The notes under the pieces were generated by a model. It worked only from the letters and a program-made list of their open reading frames with translations. It did no database searches and had not been told where the DNA came from. The position numbers were made by a program, and so were the translations under genes. Of a stretch of 64,000 nt of DNA, positions 1-11,390 are shown one piece after another (position 1 is the first letter of the stretch; each line of letters begins with the position of its first letter). This stretch comes from Dipteronia dyeriana (taxonomy: Eukaryota > Streptophyta > Magnoliopsida > Sapindales > Sapindaceae). Where the stretch lies: the NCBI GenBank assembly GCA_032871835.1, contig CM065298.1, positions 96,595,891 through 96,659,890 on the forward strand, read 5' to 3'.

Positions 1-259
1 ATGCTCCTTCGAGCTTCTCCGCCCATTCGGGAACCAATGGCCTCGAGTATTCTATTTGCATGTTCTTATTATCATGCTTATCTTTCATATATTCTTATTA
101 TCATATGTTTTATTTTTCGGAAATCCCGAGTGATTTTTATTTATAACTCTAAAACCAACAAAGATTTAAGGATAATATTTGACCTAACTAAAATTGTCCT
201 GACTAGAAAGGAAAATAAGAATAATCTAAGGATAGAAAATTTTCAGATATTGGGCATTG

Positions 260-1415
260 CATGGTCGGGGTAAAACCCTCCATTGGGTCGTGCAATCCAA
301 TATGCTCCATGACCAGCTATTTCTTCGATCTTATACGGGTCTTCCCACTTATCAGTCAGGGAACCTGCAGTTTTATTTTTTGTGTTCAATGACACCTTCT
401 GAGTACCAGGTCTCCTAGTTGGAATTTTCTGACCCGAACATGAGAGTTGCAGTGGCGAGATACTCTTTGCTGATATGCCATATTTTGTATTCGGGATTTC
501 TCCATTTTCTCTTCTAGACTCTGTAACAGCATATCGACATTCTGATCTTCATCATATAGCTTGACCCGGGGTGATGCATATGACGTTTTTGTGGGGATAA
601 CAGCTTCTATACCAAACGCTAAGGTGAATGGAGTCTCTCATTTTGACTTTCTTGTTGTTTCCGATACACCCATAATACTTCGGGAAGCTTTTCAACCCAA
701 CTTCCTTTTTTGGCATTCAGCTTTGCTTTAAGTGTATGCTTGATGATTTTGTTTACTGCTTCAGCCTGCCCGTTTGTTTGAGGATGGGCAGGTGTGACAT
801 AGTAATTGGCAATTTGATACTCTTTGCACAACTGTCTGAATTTCAGGTTATGGAACTAGGTGCTGTTATTAGTGATGATAGTGTTTGGGACTCCAAACCT
901 GTAGAGTATATTCTTTTTCATGAAATTTGTGGTATTTGCTTCTGTGATATGCACTAATGCTTCATCTTCTGCCCACTTTGTGAAATAGTCAACGACTACT
1001 ATGGTATACTTCGCTCCACCCCTGTCCCGGCTGACATTGGGCCGATTAAATCCAAACCCCACATGGTAAATGGCCATGGGGATGTGAGGTTTCTGAGTTG
1101 TTCAGGAGGTTGTCAGATATCATTAGCGATCCTTTGGCAAGTATTGCAACTCTCCGAACATCGTTGTGCATCTGAGAATAAAGTAGGCCAATAATAACCT
1201 TGCCTGAGTACCTTGTGTGCTAAAATTTTACCCCCAGTGTGGTTTTCGCAAACTCCTCCGTGGATTTCCTGTAATATTCGATATGCATCCTCCTTTGACA
1301 CACATCTTTGGAGTATTCTGGAAACCCCATTTTTGTATAGTTCTCCTTCAACCAACATGTACCTTGCTGATCGATACCTGATACGTTTTGCTTGTAAGGG
1401 ATCTTCCGGGAGCAC
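260..1415 (-). pseudogene. integrase remnant of the Tat-type element
   Basis: The H2C2 zinc-binding region is in 1113-1415 (IHGGVCENHTGG and CNTCQRI). The core is in 856-1077, with the first catalytic Asp in VVVDYFTKWAE. The second catalytic Asp has become Asn (ITNNST in place of the usual ITDNGT), followed by a stop. The third catalytic residue, Glu, is in NGQAEAVNK (619-831). Unannotated frames down to about 260 still read as the C-terminal region (FGIEAVIP-like, then GDLVLR). The Asp-to-Asn change plus stops make this integrase inactive. Confidence 0.85.
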
Positions 1416-1497
1416 GCCTTCTTCCAGGAATCTTTTCAGCTGAGTTATCCAACCGACTGGCGGTGTTCGGATTTATGAAATTTCTTAGTTTTTCGGT

Positions 1498-2424
1498 TCA
1501 GCTGTGCTCGGTTTGAGGAGATGTGCAACCAAAATAGTTTTTTAGCCTGATTGTGGTTGTTGTTGATGCTAGTTTGGACAAAGCGTCTGCCTTTTCATTC
1601 TCCTCATTGGGGATATGGGCAATCCTATATTCTTTGAATTTTTGGAGGAGCTGTTTTGCAATGTCACGGTAGGCTATCATGCCTCCATCTTTGGCTTGGT
1701 ATTCGTCCAGGACATAGTTGACAACTACCTGTGAATCGCTGAATATATCGACTTCATCTGCCCCGAGAGCTATACAGACTCTGAGTCCAGCTAATAGCGC
1801 CTCGTACTCGGCTTGATTGCTGGTTGCTGGTTGCTTTGAAGTCAAACCTCATGGTACATTCGACATCATCTCCTTCAAAAGTGCATACTACTATCCCTGC
1901 CCTGCTGCCGTGAGTGTTTGATGAGCCATCAACATATAATTTCCATGGGAAATTTTTACCCAACATTTTTTTGCTTCCAGGTTTGGTTCTGTGAACTCTG
2001 TTATAAAATCTGCCACTGCTTGTTCCTTGAGAGATGTCTTGGGACGTACTGTATATCGAATTCACTTAACTCGATTGCCCATTAGGTTAGTCTTCCTAAA
2101 ATCTCTTGCTTTTGTAAAATTTGTTTCAATGGGCAGTCGGTGAGAACCTGGATTGTATGAGCTTGAAAGTATGGCCTTAGCTTTCTTACCGCTGAAACCA
2201 ATGCTAGGGCAATTTTTTCTGCCTGTGAATACCTGGTCTCGGCTGGTATAAGTGTCTTGCTGGTATAATACACTGGCTTCTGTACTCCATCTTTTGGTCT
2301 GACTAAGACTGAGTTTGCTGCTAGTTCTATAATTGATAAGTATAAATGGATTATCTCTCCCATTTATGGTTTCGAAAGGTTGGGAGCCTGCCCAAGGTAG
2401 ATTTTTAAGAAAGCCTGCTCGCAC
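1498..2424 (-). pseudogene. RNase H plus second (archaeal-type) RNase H remnants
   Basis: The RT-linked RNase H occupies 2082-2363 (KPVYYTSKTL, AETRYSQAEKIALAL, TDCPLKQILQ). A second RNase H follows in 1754-2065 (KLYVDGSSNTHGSRAGIVV) and 1498-1845 (QAEYEALLAGLRVCIALGAD, FSDSQVVVNYV, NEENEKADALSKLAS). The D-E-D-D acidic residues of the second domain are recognisable, but it is split between two frames. Two consecutive RNase H domains are, from family knowledge, a mark of Tat-lineage plant gypsy elements; this is the basis of the lineage call. Confidence 0.8.
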
Positions 2425-2427
2425 TCT

Positions 2428-3693
2428 TCATTCCATTCGAGTCCTTTTTCTTTTTTGATTACTCTGAAAAAGGGTGTCGCATCTGTCCGTGGCTTTTGAG
2501 ATGAATCTTCCTAAGGAAGCTAAACATCCTGTTAAGTGTTGTACTTCTTTTAATGTCCTTGGTGAGGTCATTCTCTGCAGGGCTTGGATCTTTTCAGGAT
2601 TGACTTCGATTCCCTTTTGGTGAACTTGAAAACCCAGGAACCTTTTTGAAGGAACTCCGAATAAACATTTGTTCAGATTCAGCTTCATTTGGTATCTCCT
2701 CAAAACATCAAATGTCTCTCGCAGGTCTGAGGTATGCTTGTCTGCCGAGATGCTCTTGGTCAGCATGTCATCAATGTATACTTCCATGTTCCTTCCTATT
2801 TGCCGTGCGAAGATTCTGTTGACCGGCCTTTGATATGTTACCCCTGTATTTTGTAACCCGATGGGCATTACTGTGTAACAATACAAGCCCTGATCAGTTG
2901 TGAATGCTGTTTTTTATTAGTCAGCCTTGTTCATCCGGATTTGATTATATCCCGAGTAGGCGTCTATGAAACTGAACAATTCGTTGCCTGATGTAGCGTC
3001 CACCAACTGATATATCCTCGGAAGTGGAAAACTGTCTTTTGGGCATGCCTTGTTCAAATATGTGAAATATACGCACATTCTCCATTGTCCATTTTTCTTT
3101 TGGACGATGACTACATTAGCTACCCATTGAGGGTAGCTGATCTCTCTAATCAACCCTACGACGAGTAATTTTTCTACTTCCTGTTTGATCGCCTGACTTC
3201 TCTCGAGATTGAATAACCTTCTCTTTTGTATCACTGGTTTTGTATTCAGGTCTACTGCGAGATGATGAGATATTATTCTGGAGTCTGTCCCGACCATGTC
3301 TTCATGACTCAAGGTGAACACATCCTTGTATTCTTTAAGCAGATCAATGAGGCTTTGTTTGACTTTTCCTTCTAGGTTGGCCCCGATCTTGATCTTCTTA
3401 TCTGGTTCATCTTCTTTCAAGATAATTTCTTCGACCGGTTTATTTTTGGATTCATTCGACTCTTCCCTTGGGTCAAATTCAAATGACAGTGATTCTTTGT
3501 TCTGACTCGGCTGCGTTATAGTGTATACCTGTTCACCATCATTTTTGTCTTTGTATACTGTCAGGTTAGCTCTTCGGGTCATCTCTTGGGATCCCTTGAC
3601 TACACCGACCCCCTGTTCGGTCGGGAACTTGATCATCAATGCATAAGTGGTTGTTACAGCATTTGTTTTATTTAAGAATGGCCGACCCAACAA
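2428..3693 (-). pseudogene. reverse transcriptase remnant of the Tat-type element
   Basis: There are two blocks. 2917-3693 carries LGRPFLNK, the RT entry region, a NGQWRMCV..LNKACPKD stretch and SFIDAYSGYNQI. 2428-2886 continues with MPIGLQNTGVTYQRPVN and the catalytic YIDDML box, then LGFQVHQKGIEVNP. In intact relatives the blocks are one frame; here a stop and a shift lie near 2887-2916. Both catalytic Asp residues of the YxDD box remain. RT copies retrotransposon RNA into DNA in the virus-like particle. Confidence 0.9.
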
Positions 3694-3699
3694 CGTATT

Positions 3700-3927
3700 T
3701 TACGGCCAATTGTCTAAGTCTACCACCACGAAGTCGAGCAATACAGTTCTTTGACAAGGTGCCACTCCAATCTTTACGGGTAGCTTTACCATCCCGAGTA
3801 ACCTGACCTCAATTCCTCTAAATCCTCTTAGTGGAGTATGGAAAGGTTGTAGATCCTTTCGGTCCAACCTGAGTTGATCGTAGATGGCTACATTGAGAAT
3901 GTCTTCCGAACTTCCATTATCTATCAA
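3700..3927 (-). pseudogene. aspartic protease remnant of the Tat-type element
   Basis: The reading frame opens with MIDNGSSEDIL, which corresponds to the retroviral-type aspartic protease active-site motif (usually VDNGSSADIL in this group). It continues through RGFRGIEVRLLGMVKLPVKI and a C-terminal VDLDNWP. The frame then breaks at the step into the reverse transcriptase block (LGRPFLNK, starting 3693). The catalytic Asp is present. Together with its position between gag and RT this makes the call secure, although the product is not made as an intact polyprotein. Confidence 0.8.
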
Positions 3928-4421
3928 GATTCTCTTGACTTCCCAATGACCAATCAGGGCACTTATGACCAGAGCGTCATTTGGTCGAACATCGACCCCA
4001 TGTGAGTCTGCTTCTGTGAATATTATTGGGTCTCATCCTTTCTTTACCCTTTTCGGGTCTGGCTCGACCGAGTTCACATCAAAGTTATGTCTTGCTTCTA
4101 CTACTTCTCTGATTTCCTGCGTTCGCTCTTGGTTACTTCTCCCAGTGGATGGACCTCCAAAGATTGTTTGTATTACTTCATTGGCCTCTGGATTGGCCCT
4201 TTGATTTCTACCAGAGCTGTGATCGGCCCTGATCTCTTTCTTTGTTTTCGACTTTTCATACCTTTTCAGGATTACATCCTGAAGATGTCCCTCTCGAATG
4301 AGGGTTTCTATGTAATCTCTGAGCTGGTAACATTTGGAAGTCTCATGATCGGTTTCCTTATAGAATCTGCAGTATTTGGTTGTATCTAACCAAGCAAACT
4401 GAGACTGTCGACGGGGCTCTT

Positions 4422-5851
4422 TTACCAGATTTTTCTCTTCCAGTATGGCCAGAATTCCTCCTGTTTTTTTCGAAGTGGGGTGTAGTTGGCATATCTTTCT
4501 TGAAATTTCTCTATGGTCTGTTCGGCATTACGCCCGTTTCCCTCGTCCTTTCTTTTTTCTTTGTTGTTTCCTTTCTGTTTTCCCTTTTGGTTCAGCACAT
4601 TGGACTTAGCTTTATTTTCGGGTTTTCCTCCATGCATATAGCATCCTCCCGTGGCTAATTCTTCTTCTTCGGCTAGTGCATATCCTCCCGCCATGTCCAT
4701 CATATCTGAATATCTGGTTAGACGGACTCTTTTTAAGTCGAAAGATAGCCGTATATTCTGTAGATTGTTGATGAATACAGCAATTATAGCTTCGTCGTTT
4801 GCACTGCCGATTTCTGATACCCTTGACCGAACCTCTCCACGTATTTATTTAACGACTCATCTTTTCCTTGTTTTATCTGAGAAAGGTAAGCCACTGATTT
4901 TTTCCTGTGAACATTGATCAGAAATTGTCTTGAGAAACTCCTGCTTAGTTCACTGAAGCTTCCGATACTCGCTAGGGGCAACCTCCCGAACCATCTTGAG
5001 CCCGTCTCCTAGAGTTTGTGGAAAGTTGAGGCATAGTAAGAGATCGATGTGGGCATACTGGGCCAGAGCACTTTTATAGCGTCTGACGTGTTCTTTAGGG
5101 TCTTTATCCTTCTTGAACTGCTCCACGTGCGGCAGCCTGAACCTTTCTAGGAATGACGTCCGTAAGATTTTCTTAGTGAATGGACTGTCTGAATCTTTGT
5201 CAGATAAATCGTTTAACCCATAATGTCTGACCAGTGCATCCATTTGATGCCTATTGTTTTCAACTTCTCGAGTTAGGCTATGACTTACGACATCTCTGTC
5301 TCCCACCGGACTTCCATGATGGTTGAACCGCTGGGTGATTGTCATTCCTCTCTCTGGCTCTTCACTTTTATGCCGAGTTTCACGGGTTGATTCTTGCAGG
5401 CGTATGGTTCGGTGATGACCCTTGCGATGGTACCGATCGCTATCTTCCGATGACGACCGATCCCTGTACCGGTCATGTTTGCGCTGCCTTCCCCTTTGGG
5501 TGTTTCACGCCCGACCTGATGAATTGGAGCAGAGCTTCTTCCAACTTCCGGTGCATTTAGTTTTGGCCCCACTACAACCGAACGAAGCCTAACAGGTGGG
5601 AGGTTAGGAGGATGCGCTTCTTCTGCAACCACTAGGTCAACTCCTTCCTTTATTGCGTTTGCCATCAATTGTTGCAGCGCCTCGCAGAAGCTTCGTGTAA
5701 GGTCCTCGCTGGTCGGAGGAACTTGTTGGATCCCCGCCAGAGATGTTGGTTGGTTCTCTGTGGTTGCAGTGAGATCTCGCGAGCTACTGCCAACATGGAC
5801 GTTATCTGGAGATTTTTGGACATCCCCAGAACTGCTTCTGTTTCCTGCCAT
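4422..5851 (-). pseudogene. gag (capsid) remnant of the Tat-type element
   Basis: The first Met after the primer site is at 5851 (MAGNRSSSG). The gag reading continues through at least four blocks in different frames: 5342-5851, 4950-5345, 4784-4981 and 4422-4703. The middle blocks match the retrotransposon gag domain (PF03732 type), for example PHVEQFKKDKDPKEHVRRYK followed by SFSRQFLINVH and QGKDESLNKYVERF. The last block is lysine-rich, as expected of the nucleic-acid-binding C-terminal part; no zinc knuckle remains visible. Frame changes near 5342, 4960 and 4780 show it cannot make a full-length product. Confidence 0.85.
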
Positions 5852-5886
5852 TACCTTTACCTTTAATTGAATCGGAGGTTCAAAGA

Positions 5887-5905
5887 CCCTCATTCTAGCG
5901 CCAAT
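5887..5905 (-). other. putative primer-binding site of the gypsy element
   Basis: On the minus strand, ATTGGCGCTAGAATGAGGG directly follows the CA end of the LTR. TTGGCGC starts are usual for tRNA primer sites in plant gypsy elements. I could not assign the tRNA species with confidence. Confidence 0.6.
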
Positions 5906-6794
5906 TGTTGACGTTGATTTATGGATGAGTGAGAAAAGCCAACAAGATTTGCATTTTAGCTGCGATTTCGAAGAGAAAGAGACGGAGAAAGTAATCGGAC
6001 TTAAGTTTTTACGTGGTAAAACTCCGATGACCGGAGAAACGTCCACGGGTGGTTGAATGACCATCCAAGCCAAAATCCACTATGAATAGAATAATTATAA
6101 TTCTCGATTTCTCTTTTTCTCTCTGTATTTTTCTATTTTTCTATATATCTTTTGTGACGAGATTATGGGTCTATTTATATGTCCATAGAACCTTAATCCT
6201 CTTTGTACAAATAATAAAATATCTTTGTATTTAATTATGATTGTTTACTTGTTCGAAGTAGTTTATCTTCTTTCCTATTTCGGAGACTTGTACTGAGATC
6301 GAATGGGACTCTAGTAATGTAGTCCAGTTAGGACTTTTTTTCTTATAATAGCGCAGTCTTTTTGAAGAAATAAAATTGTTGTCTGATAAAGAACCCTTTC
6401 TGCTTGATATTCTGTTTTTCTTGGAATTCCTCTTTGATATGGATATCTTCGTGTATTTTAATGACTCGATTCGTGTGAACTACTCGATGGGCTTTTTCTT
6501 CAGTTTTCTTTATGTTTGTCCCGAGTAGAACACGATATCAGCTTGTTCCGAGTGACGTCATCTGATCCCGAGTAGAAAATATCATCAACTAGCCTCGAGT
6601 ATCTTTAACTGACCCCGAGTAGTATATGACGTCAGTTGACCCCGAGTAGGTTTTGTTCAATACTTGTTTACTCGAGCTTCTTTTATTTGGTGATGTCTTG
6701 TAGGATATTTTCTGAATGCCTATTTGGACGTCCACCTGATAATTTTATTCTCTTTGTCGATGACATGTACGTCTGGTAAAATTTACAAACGACA
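5906..6794 (-). repeat. 5' LTR of the Tat-type element
   Basis: This 889-bp LTR begins TGTTGACG on the plus strand and ends ACGACA, so it has TG...CA ends in either orientation. It was delimited by alignment with the isolated copy at 13965-14850, which matches over its whole length with many substitutions. It lies directly upstream (minus strand) of the primer-binding site and gag. Repeated CCCGAGTAG-like words occur around 6540-6660. Confidence 0.9.
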
Positions 6795-7698
6795 ATTTTT
6801 TGGTGAAAGTAACTATTTCATATATCTTTAATATAATAATTTAATTAAATTTCCAATCCTAGAAAATAATGTTTATTTGTTTCAACAAATTAAATATTAT
6901 ACAATTAAATGTATTAGTTAACATTGTGAAGGTTTCTTTTTACCAAGAGACTCTGGGTTCAAATCTTACTTCTATTAAGATTTAGAAAGTTTGGTTTATT
7001 ACATTCAAAACATTTTTAACACTGTACATATTTTGTGTTGTTAGATGTCATTAGAGAATCCAATGATCGGAAAAAATTAGTAATCACTCTCATAAGTCAT
7101 AACTACCTCTTTAACCATATAATTAAATATCTAGTATAGTAGTTAAATCGAATTTTAACTATTTGAAAGCGGTTTAAATGAGTCAAAAAACACTTCCAAA
7201 ACACACCAATAAGGTTCATGTTCAACCCTATAACAAAGCTAATTGGTGGAGTCCTTTCCTTTTAAGTCAAACGGAAGAATTTGAATTCAATCTAATGCCA
7301 TCCTCTTTTAGCAAACTTTAATCTCCATGACTTTTGCTTCCTTGTCTGTGTCCCCCACACGGCCACACTAATACAATATATCACAAAAAAGGCTATTGAT
7401 AATGTTTCCAGTAATAAATTCCTATTTTCAAATAAGATTTTCATAAAAAGTTACCAGACAAGACACATCTTAGATTCTTTTTAGACAACAATAATACAAC
7501 ACAAAACAGTTCCACTCCAATCACTTTTGTAAGGTTTTGACATTTGAGTACTGAATTACAAATATCAAACTCCTCAGGGAGTCATTTTGCAATTACAAGC
7601 CATCTAGTCAGAAAAAACAAGAAAGTCATTGGGTGAAATTGATCGGGTTAAATAATCATTCATTGAACGTCACGTGACATAAAAACAGATCAATCAAT

Positions 7699-7729
<31 letters not shown>

Positions 7730-8068
7730 TGATATTTTATAAGTAACTAATAGATGGACACATTGGACCACTCGTTAACTCGTCTAACCAGAATTTTTCT
7801 AATTTTCACTTTAGCAAATTATGATAAAGGAGACTTATGTTAATTATACTCACCATACCAATATTATTTTTCAAAATATATTACATGTAAAAACCAACTA
7901 GAGATTCCACCAATACCATTTTTCAAAATTACAAGACGAAATCGGTTTAGTTTTTTCCCTCACACCAACACTATGACAAGATAATGATTCGTAGTCTGTG
8001 GAGTCTGTCTCGAATTATCCAAGTAGTTTCTAAAAAATATCATTTTTCAGAGGTGATCTTGAGTGTTT
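6795..8068. other. noncoding AT-rich DNA between the gypsy element and the AP2/ERF gene
   Basis: No coding region was recognised. It includes a (TA)n microsatellite at about 7699-7722. The part next to the gene (about 7980-8068) should contain the 3' untranslated region and polyadenylation site of the AP2/ERF gene. Confidence 0.6.
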
Positions 8069-8764
8069 TCAAGAGTAACTCCACAGACTCTCTGCGTCGG
8101 AATTTCCCGGTGAGTCTTCATCCGAAGGCGGCGATTTTATTCTCGGCGGGCTTACCAGCATTCCCTCCGCCATGTCTACCAGCAAACTCGGCATGTTAAG
8201 AAGCGCATCTTCGTCAATGAATTCCTGACCCGACGAAGCCATGCAAGTACCCGAAGACGACGTTGTAGTGACCTCACCGCCACCCGGATCCGGCTTGGAT
8301 CCTGATATCGACCTCTGCTCCCTCTCTTCAACAGCCCTCGCCGCCGCAGCTCGTATATCGCTAGCTGAAGTAGATGCCGGTATCGGGTAAGACAGAATCA
8401 TATTCGGGAAGTTTAGCACGGCGTCGGGCCCCTTCAATGCCAGCGCCGCTACGTCGTATGCTGTCGCCGCCATCTCCGGTGTCGAATACGTCCCCAGCCA
8501 AATGCGCGTGCTCTTACGTGGCTCCCGTATCTCCGATACCCATTTCCCGCTCCGGCTCCGTATTCCATGATAAGTCGGGTGCCTACCCGACAAAGAAGAC
8601 GACGTAGACCCACGTGGAGACACGACAACCCTAGACGAAGACGACGACGTAGTCCCACGTGGAGACATGACGACGGTTCGGGTCAATGGAACCGGGTTTG
8701 GACTTGGCAATAGGTGGTCTGCTAGTTCAGGCAAATTTGGAGGTGGAGGATCCGAATCAGCCAT
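8069..8764 (-). CDS. AP2/ERF-domain transcription factor, DREB type
   Basis: Single-exon 231-aa protein; the ATG at 8764 is the first Met of the frame and precedes the conserved domain. The AP2 DNA-binding domain spans about residues 63-121 ([47 protein letters not shown]). Val76 and Glu81 (domain positions 14 and 19) are the DREB-subfamily signature. The RSRSGKW spacing lacks the Trp of the RPWGKW form and resembles ERF group II/III (DREB A-4/A-5-like) proteins. The C-terminal part has an acidic-hydrophobic block [14 protein letters not shown] and ends ESLWSYS, like the LWSY activation motif of some DREBs. CBF-specific flanking motifs (PKK/RPAGR, DSAWR) are absent. The N-terminal half has a duplicated SPRG(T/S)TSSS unit. 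Odd: the usual YRG is YHG (His66). Nuclear regulator; targets cannot be read from sequence. Confidence 0.93.
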   Translation of the reverse strand: MADSDPPPPNLPELADHLLPSPNPVPLTRTVVMSPRGTTSSSSSRVVVSPRGSTSSSLSGRHPTYHGIRSRSGKWVSEIREPRKSTRIWLGTYSTPEMAATAYDVAALALKGPDAVLNFPNMILSYPIPASTSASDIRAAAARAVEEREQRSISGSKPDPGGGEVTTTSSSGTCMASSGQEFIDEDALLNMPSLLVDMAEGMLVSPPRIKSPPSDEDSPGNSDAESLWSYS

Positions 8765-9060
8765 ATATTATATATATATACAAATAACATGTGTAACCAA
8801 AAAAAAAAAAATAGTTTTTATAAAAATAACTATCGCGATTATAGATATAAGATAAGGTGTATAACAAGTTGATAGAATGCGAGTTTGAGTTTATAAGGTG
8901 AAGAGAAAAGCGTGGGCATATCGCGGAACTGTCTTAGTATCTAAAGGCTTAGACACAGTCAAGACTCAAGACTCAAGACTCTGTGTGTTTGTTGTTTTTG
9001 TTTTTGATGTGATAGTGAGAGAGTGAGAGAGTGAGAGAGTGAGAGAGTGAGGTGAGGATA
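8765..9060 (-). promoter_or_regulatory. putative promoter and 5' UTR of the AP2/ERF gene
   Basis: Reading the minus strand, a TATA-box-like TTATAAAC lies at about 8889-8896, roughly 125 bp upstream of the ATG; this would put transcription start near 8860. Further up, 9009-9050 is a run of GAGAGAGT units (CT-rich on the gene strand), as is common in plant core promoters. Inference from position and composition only. Confidence 0.45.
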
Positions 9061-9911
9061 AAGTGGAAACACGTATTAGGCGCAGAGCAAGTTAGAGATA
9101 AAAAGGTGGATTTGTACGTAATTAGCTGTAACCTCTCTGGTTTCTTTTCCACTTATGGATTTTGGATTGGATGTTTATTTTAATTAATCATGTGCTTATC
9201 GTTTTAAATGTTCATTAATTTATGGACACTTTTAAGCCGTGCCTTAAATTAACAACCGATTTATTTTCATAAAAAGAAATGAAAACATATATTAATGATT
9301 GTATTTATTATTATAAAATAGTTATTCAATACCTTTAATTTATGGACTCTGACTTCGATTAAAAACTTTATTTAATATATCAATTTCTAATATAATAATT
9401 TTTATATTCTTAATATGTGCCTTATAGTATAAGTTTACACTACCTTTAATTTATTTATAACTTATAGTGTTTTTTTTTTTTTTTATCATGTGAAAAGTAG
9501 TTTTATACTGTTAATTTTTGTTTTAATTTATGTTGTTGTGTTTACTTTGACGTGTGGAAGACTGGAAGTGTTTCTCTAAAGAGTCAATTTTTCTTTTTGT
9601 AAAATATTATCGACTTACAAAAACTTGACATAACCTTGTGATTTTTATCTGCGTGACTTCAATATTCATATGTCCATTTATTCGGTATTAATCTAAAGGT
9701 TGTTATCTACTTTTATTCTCCACTATTGAATTAGGAGATAATAATTGGAAAAATATTAAATCTCACAATTTAAATCAAATGTATAATTTGATTTAACCTA
9801 ACCCAAAATAATAAATGGAAACTTAATTTCTTATTGAAGTAGTGAGAGGTTTAAGGTTCAAATCACACACTTGCATGAGGTTTTTGACGAGTGGGATAAA
9901 GGTTCGATTTA
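9061..9911. other. AT-rich noncoding DNA
   Basis: No coding region, RNA gene or delimited repeat was recognised. It is upstream of the AP2/ERF gene and could hold distal regulatory sequence. Confidence 0.5.
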
Positions 9912-10063
9912 GGGTAATGCTACATTTTCCAATAAATTGTTCTAAAAATATATACAATACAATGTGACAGTTCAGTAAAAGAGATAATAAAAGAAAAAAT
10001 ATGACAATTCATTAAACGAGTTGGACTGCCAATTGGATTGTATATATTTTTTAGGCATTTCCC
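9912..10063. mobile_element. 152-bp Mutator-like MITE
   Basis: The ends are GGGTAATGC and GCATTTCCC, and an inner inverted repeat pairs CTAAAAATATATACAAT with ATTGTATATATTTTTTAG. Nine-base flanking direct repeats are TTCGATTTA (9903-9911) and TTCGGTTTA (10064-10072), with one transition. A 9-bp target duplication points to the Mutator superfamily. Too short to code for anything. Confidence 0.75.
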
Positions 10064-10072
10064 TTCGGTTTA

Positions 10073-11264
10073 AGTTTGACAGAGTTTAGATCATGCTACC
10101 TTATAATTAGAAAGAACGTTACAGGTTGTTGGATTTTAATCCACGATGTATAAAAATTATAGATCAAGGGTTTGAATATATATATATATATATATTATTG
10201 AGACTAAAAGAAATTAGATTTCACTCCTAATTACTTGTTAACTATACAAATAATATACGGTAGCTAATTCTTCTTGAACTTTTGATGTAATATTTTATTT
10301 TAAGGAAGAATAAAGAATCTTCAAAGTGCTTTATGAAATAGTAATCTTCAAGAGTTCAAGGTTTTATTTTTGTTATATAAAAAAAACTAATAATGTTTGC
10401 ATAGAATAATTTTTACCTTTTGCCGCAAGGTATATTTTTGTATAATTAAAAGCACCATTAAGTCGGGCTTGCCACTCATAAATGCATCGATTTTCTTCAT
10501 AAATTGGTATGGGTAGATATAAATTAAAACATAAACAGGTACACCAGTGATTCTGATAATCATTTACTTCTTAGATTACCCAAATAAACAGTGACTTTTA
10601 TTGGGGTTAGGTTTCTGTATCATTCTTCTTTAACTTCTGCTTGGGTGTTTGGTTTCCCATCACTTCATATTTATAAAAGTTATGAGACTCCATAATACAT
10701 AAAGAGTGTTGTAACTTGTAACATTCAAATAAATAAATGAATAGAAGTAGAAGCATACAAACTTTGGTAGAGTCTTTTGTGCATTTTCTCCTCCTTTTTT
10801 GTGAGAATCAAAATTTCAAATCTTTTCTCTCCCTTCCCTATTGTGGGAATAGTTATTTGAATTATGATTATATTACTTGAGTTTGGCAAACCTCTGTCAT
10901 TCACAATGCTTGATCTTGAGACTTTCATATCAGTGAAAGTGATTCAAATTAAATCTCATATTGTTCACAGGAAAAAAAAAAAGTGTATGGAGAACTCTCT
11001 TGTTGTGAGAGCATTTATATGAACAACACTTGTAATGTTATATTTGGGCTTACCCTTGACCTTGATTTGAAGTTAGTTATTTATAAAGCAAGAGTAAGTG
11101 GAACATAACACAAATTGATTTGTTATTATTATATAAGTCATGGAATGATGCAACCAAAAATAACAATACACGGAAGATAAATTGTTTATGTTGATTTTTA
11201 GATTCGTATAATGACATGTGGAACATTATTGATTGATAAATAAAGTAATGCATTACAACCAAAC
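10073..11264. other. AT-rich noncoding DNA
   Basis: Nothing identifiable apart from a short (TA)n run near 10176-10195. Confidence 0.5.
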
Positions 11265-11390
11265 ACATTAATTCAATAATTAACTCAAACGATATGTCCT
11301 GATTATATAGATCACGAATAATATGGTAACTGACATGATAAACATAAATCATTTATCATATTATTTAAATTAGTTTTAAATTATTATTTT
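11265..11390. repeat. palindromic MITE-like repeat, copy 1
   Basis: Imperfect inverted ends (TTAACTCAAACGATATG on the left; ATCATATTATTTAAATTAG on the right) match the ends of two further copies at about 24485-24605 and 31178-31300. This is the most decayed of the three. Confidence 0.5.

Larger units (their letters stand above)
1..6794 (-). mobile_element. Ty3/gypsy LTR retrotransposon, Tat-type, decayed, 3' end outside window
   Basis: Read on the minus strand, the order is 5' LTR (right), primer site, gag, protease, reverse transcriptase, RNase H, a second RNase H, integrase. This is Ty3/gypsy order. The extra archaeal-type RNase H after the usual one is, from family knowledge, characteristic of the Tat/Ogre/Retand group. 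Every domain is split among frames by stops and indels, so the copy is dead. Bases 1-250 lie beyond the integrase and should be the 3' untranslated part; the 3' LTR is not in the window. The five bases to the right of the LTR (6795-6799, ATTTT) are the only available half of a target-site duplication. The assignment to Ty3/gypsy is firm; the Tat lineage is inferred from domain content. Confidence 0.95.

Noticed and set aside
1..273. 90-aa plus-strand open frame at the window start
   Set aside because: It lies antisense in the 3' non-coding part of the gypsy element, has no recognisable motif and is AT-driven.
8374..8658. open frames overlapping the AP2/ERF gene in other frames or strand
   Set aside because: Shadows of the real gene; the GC-richer coding sequence keeps the other frames open.
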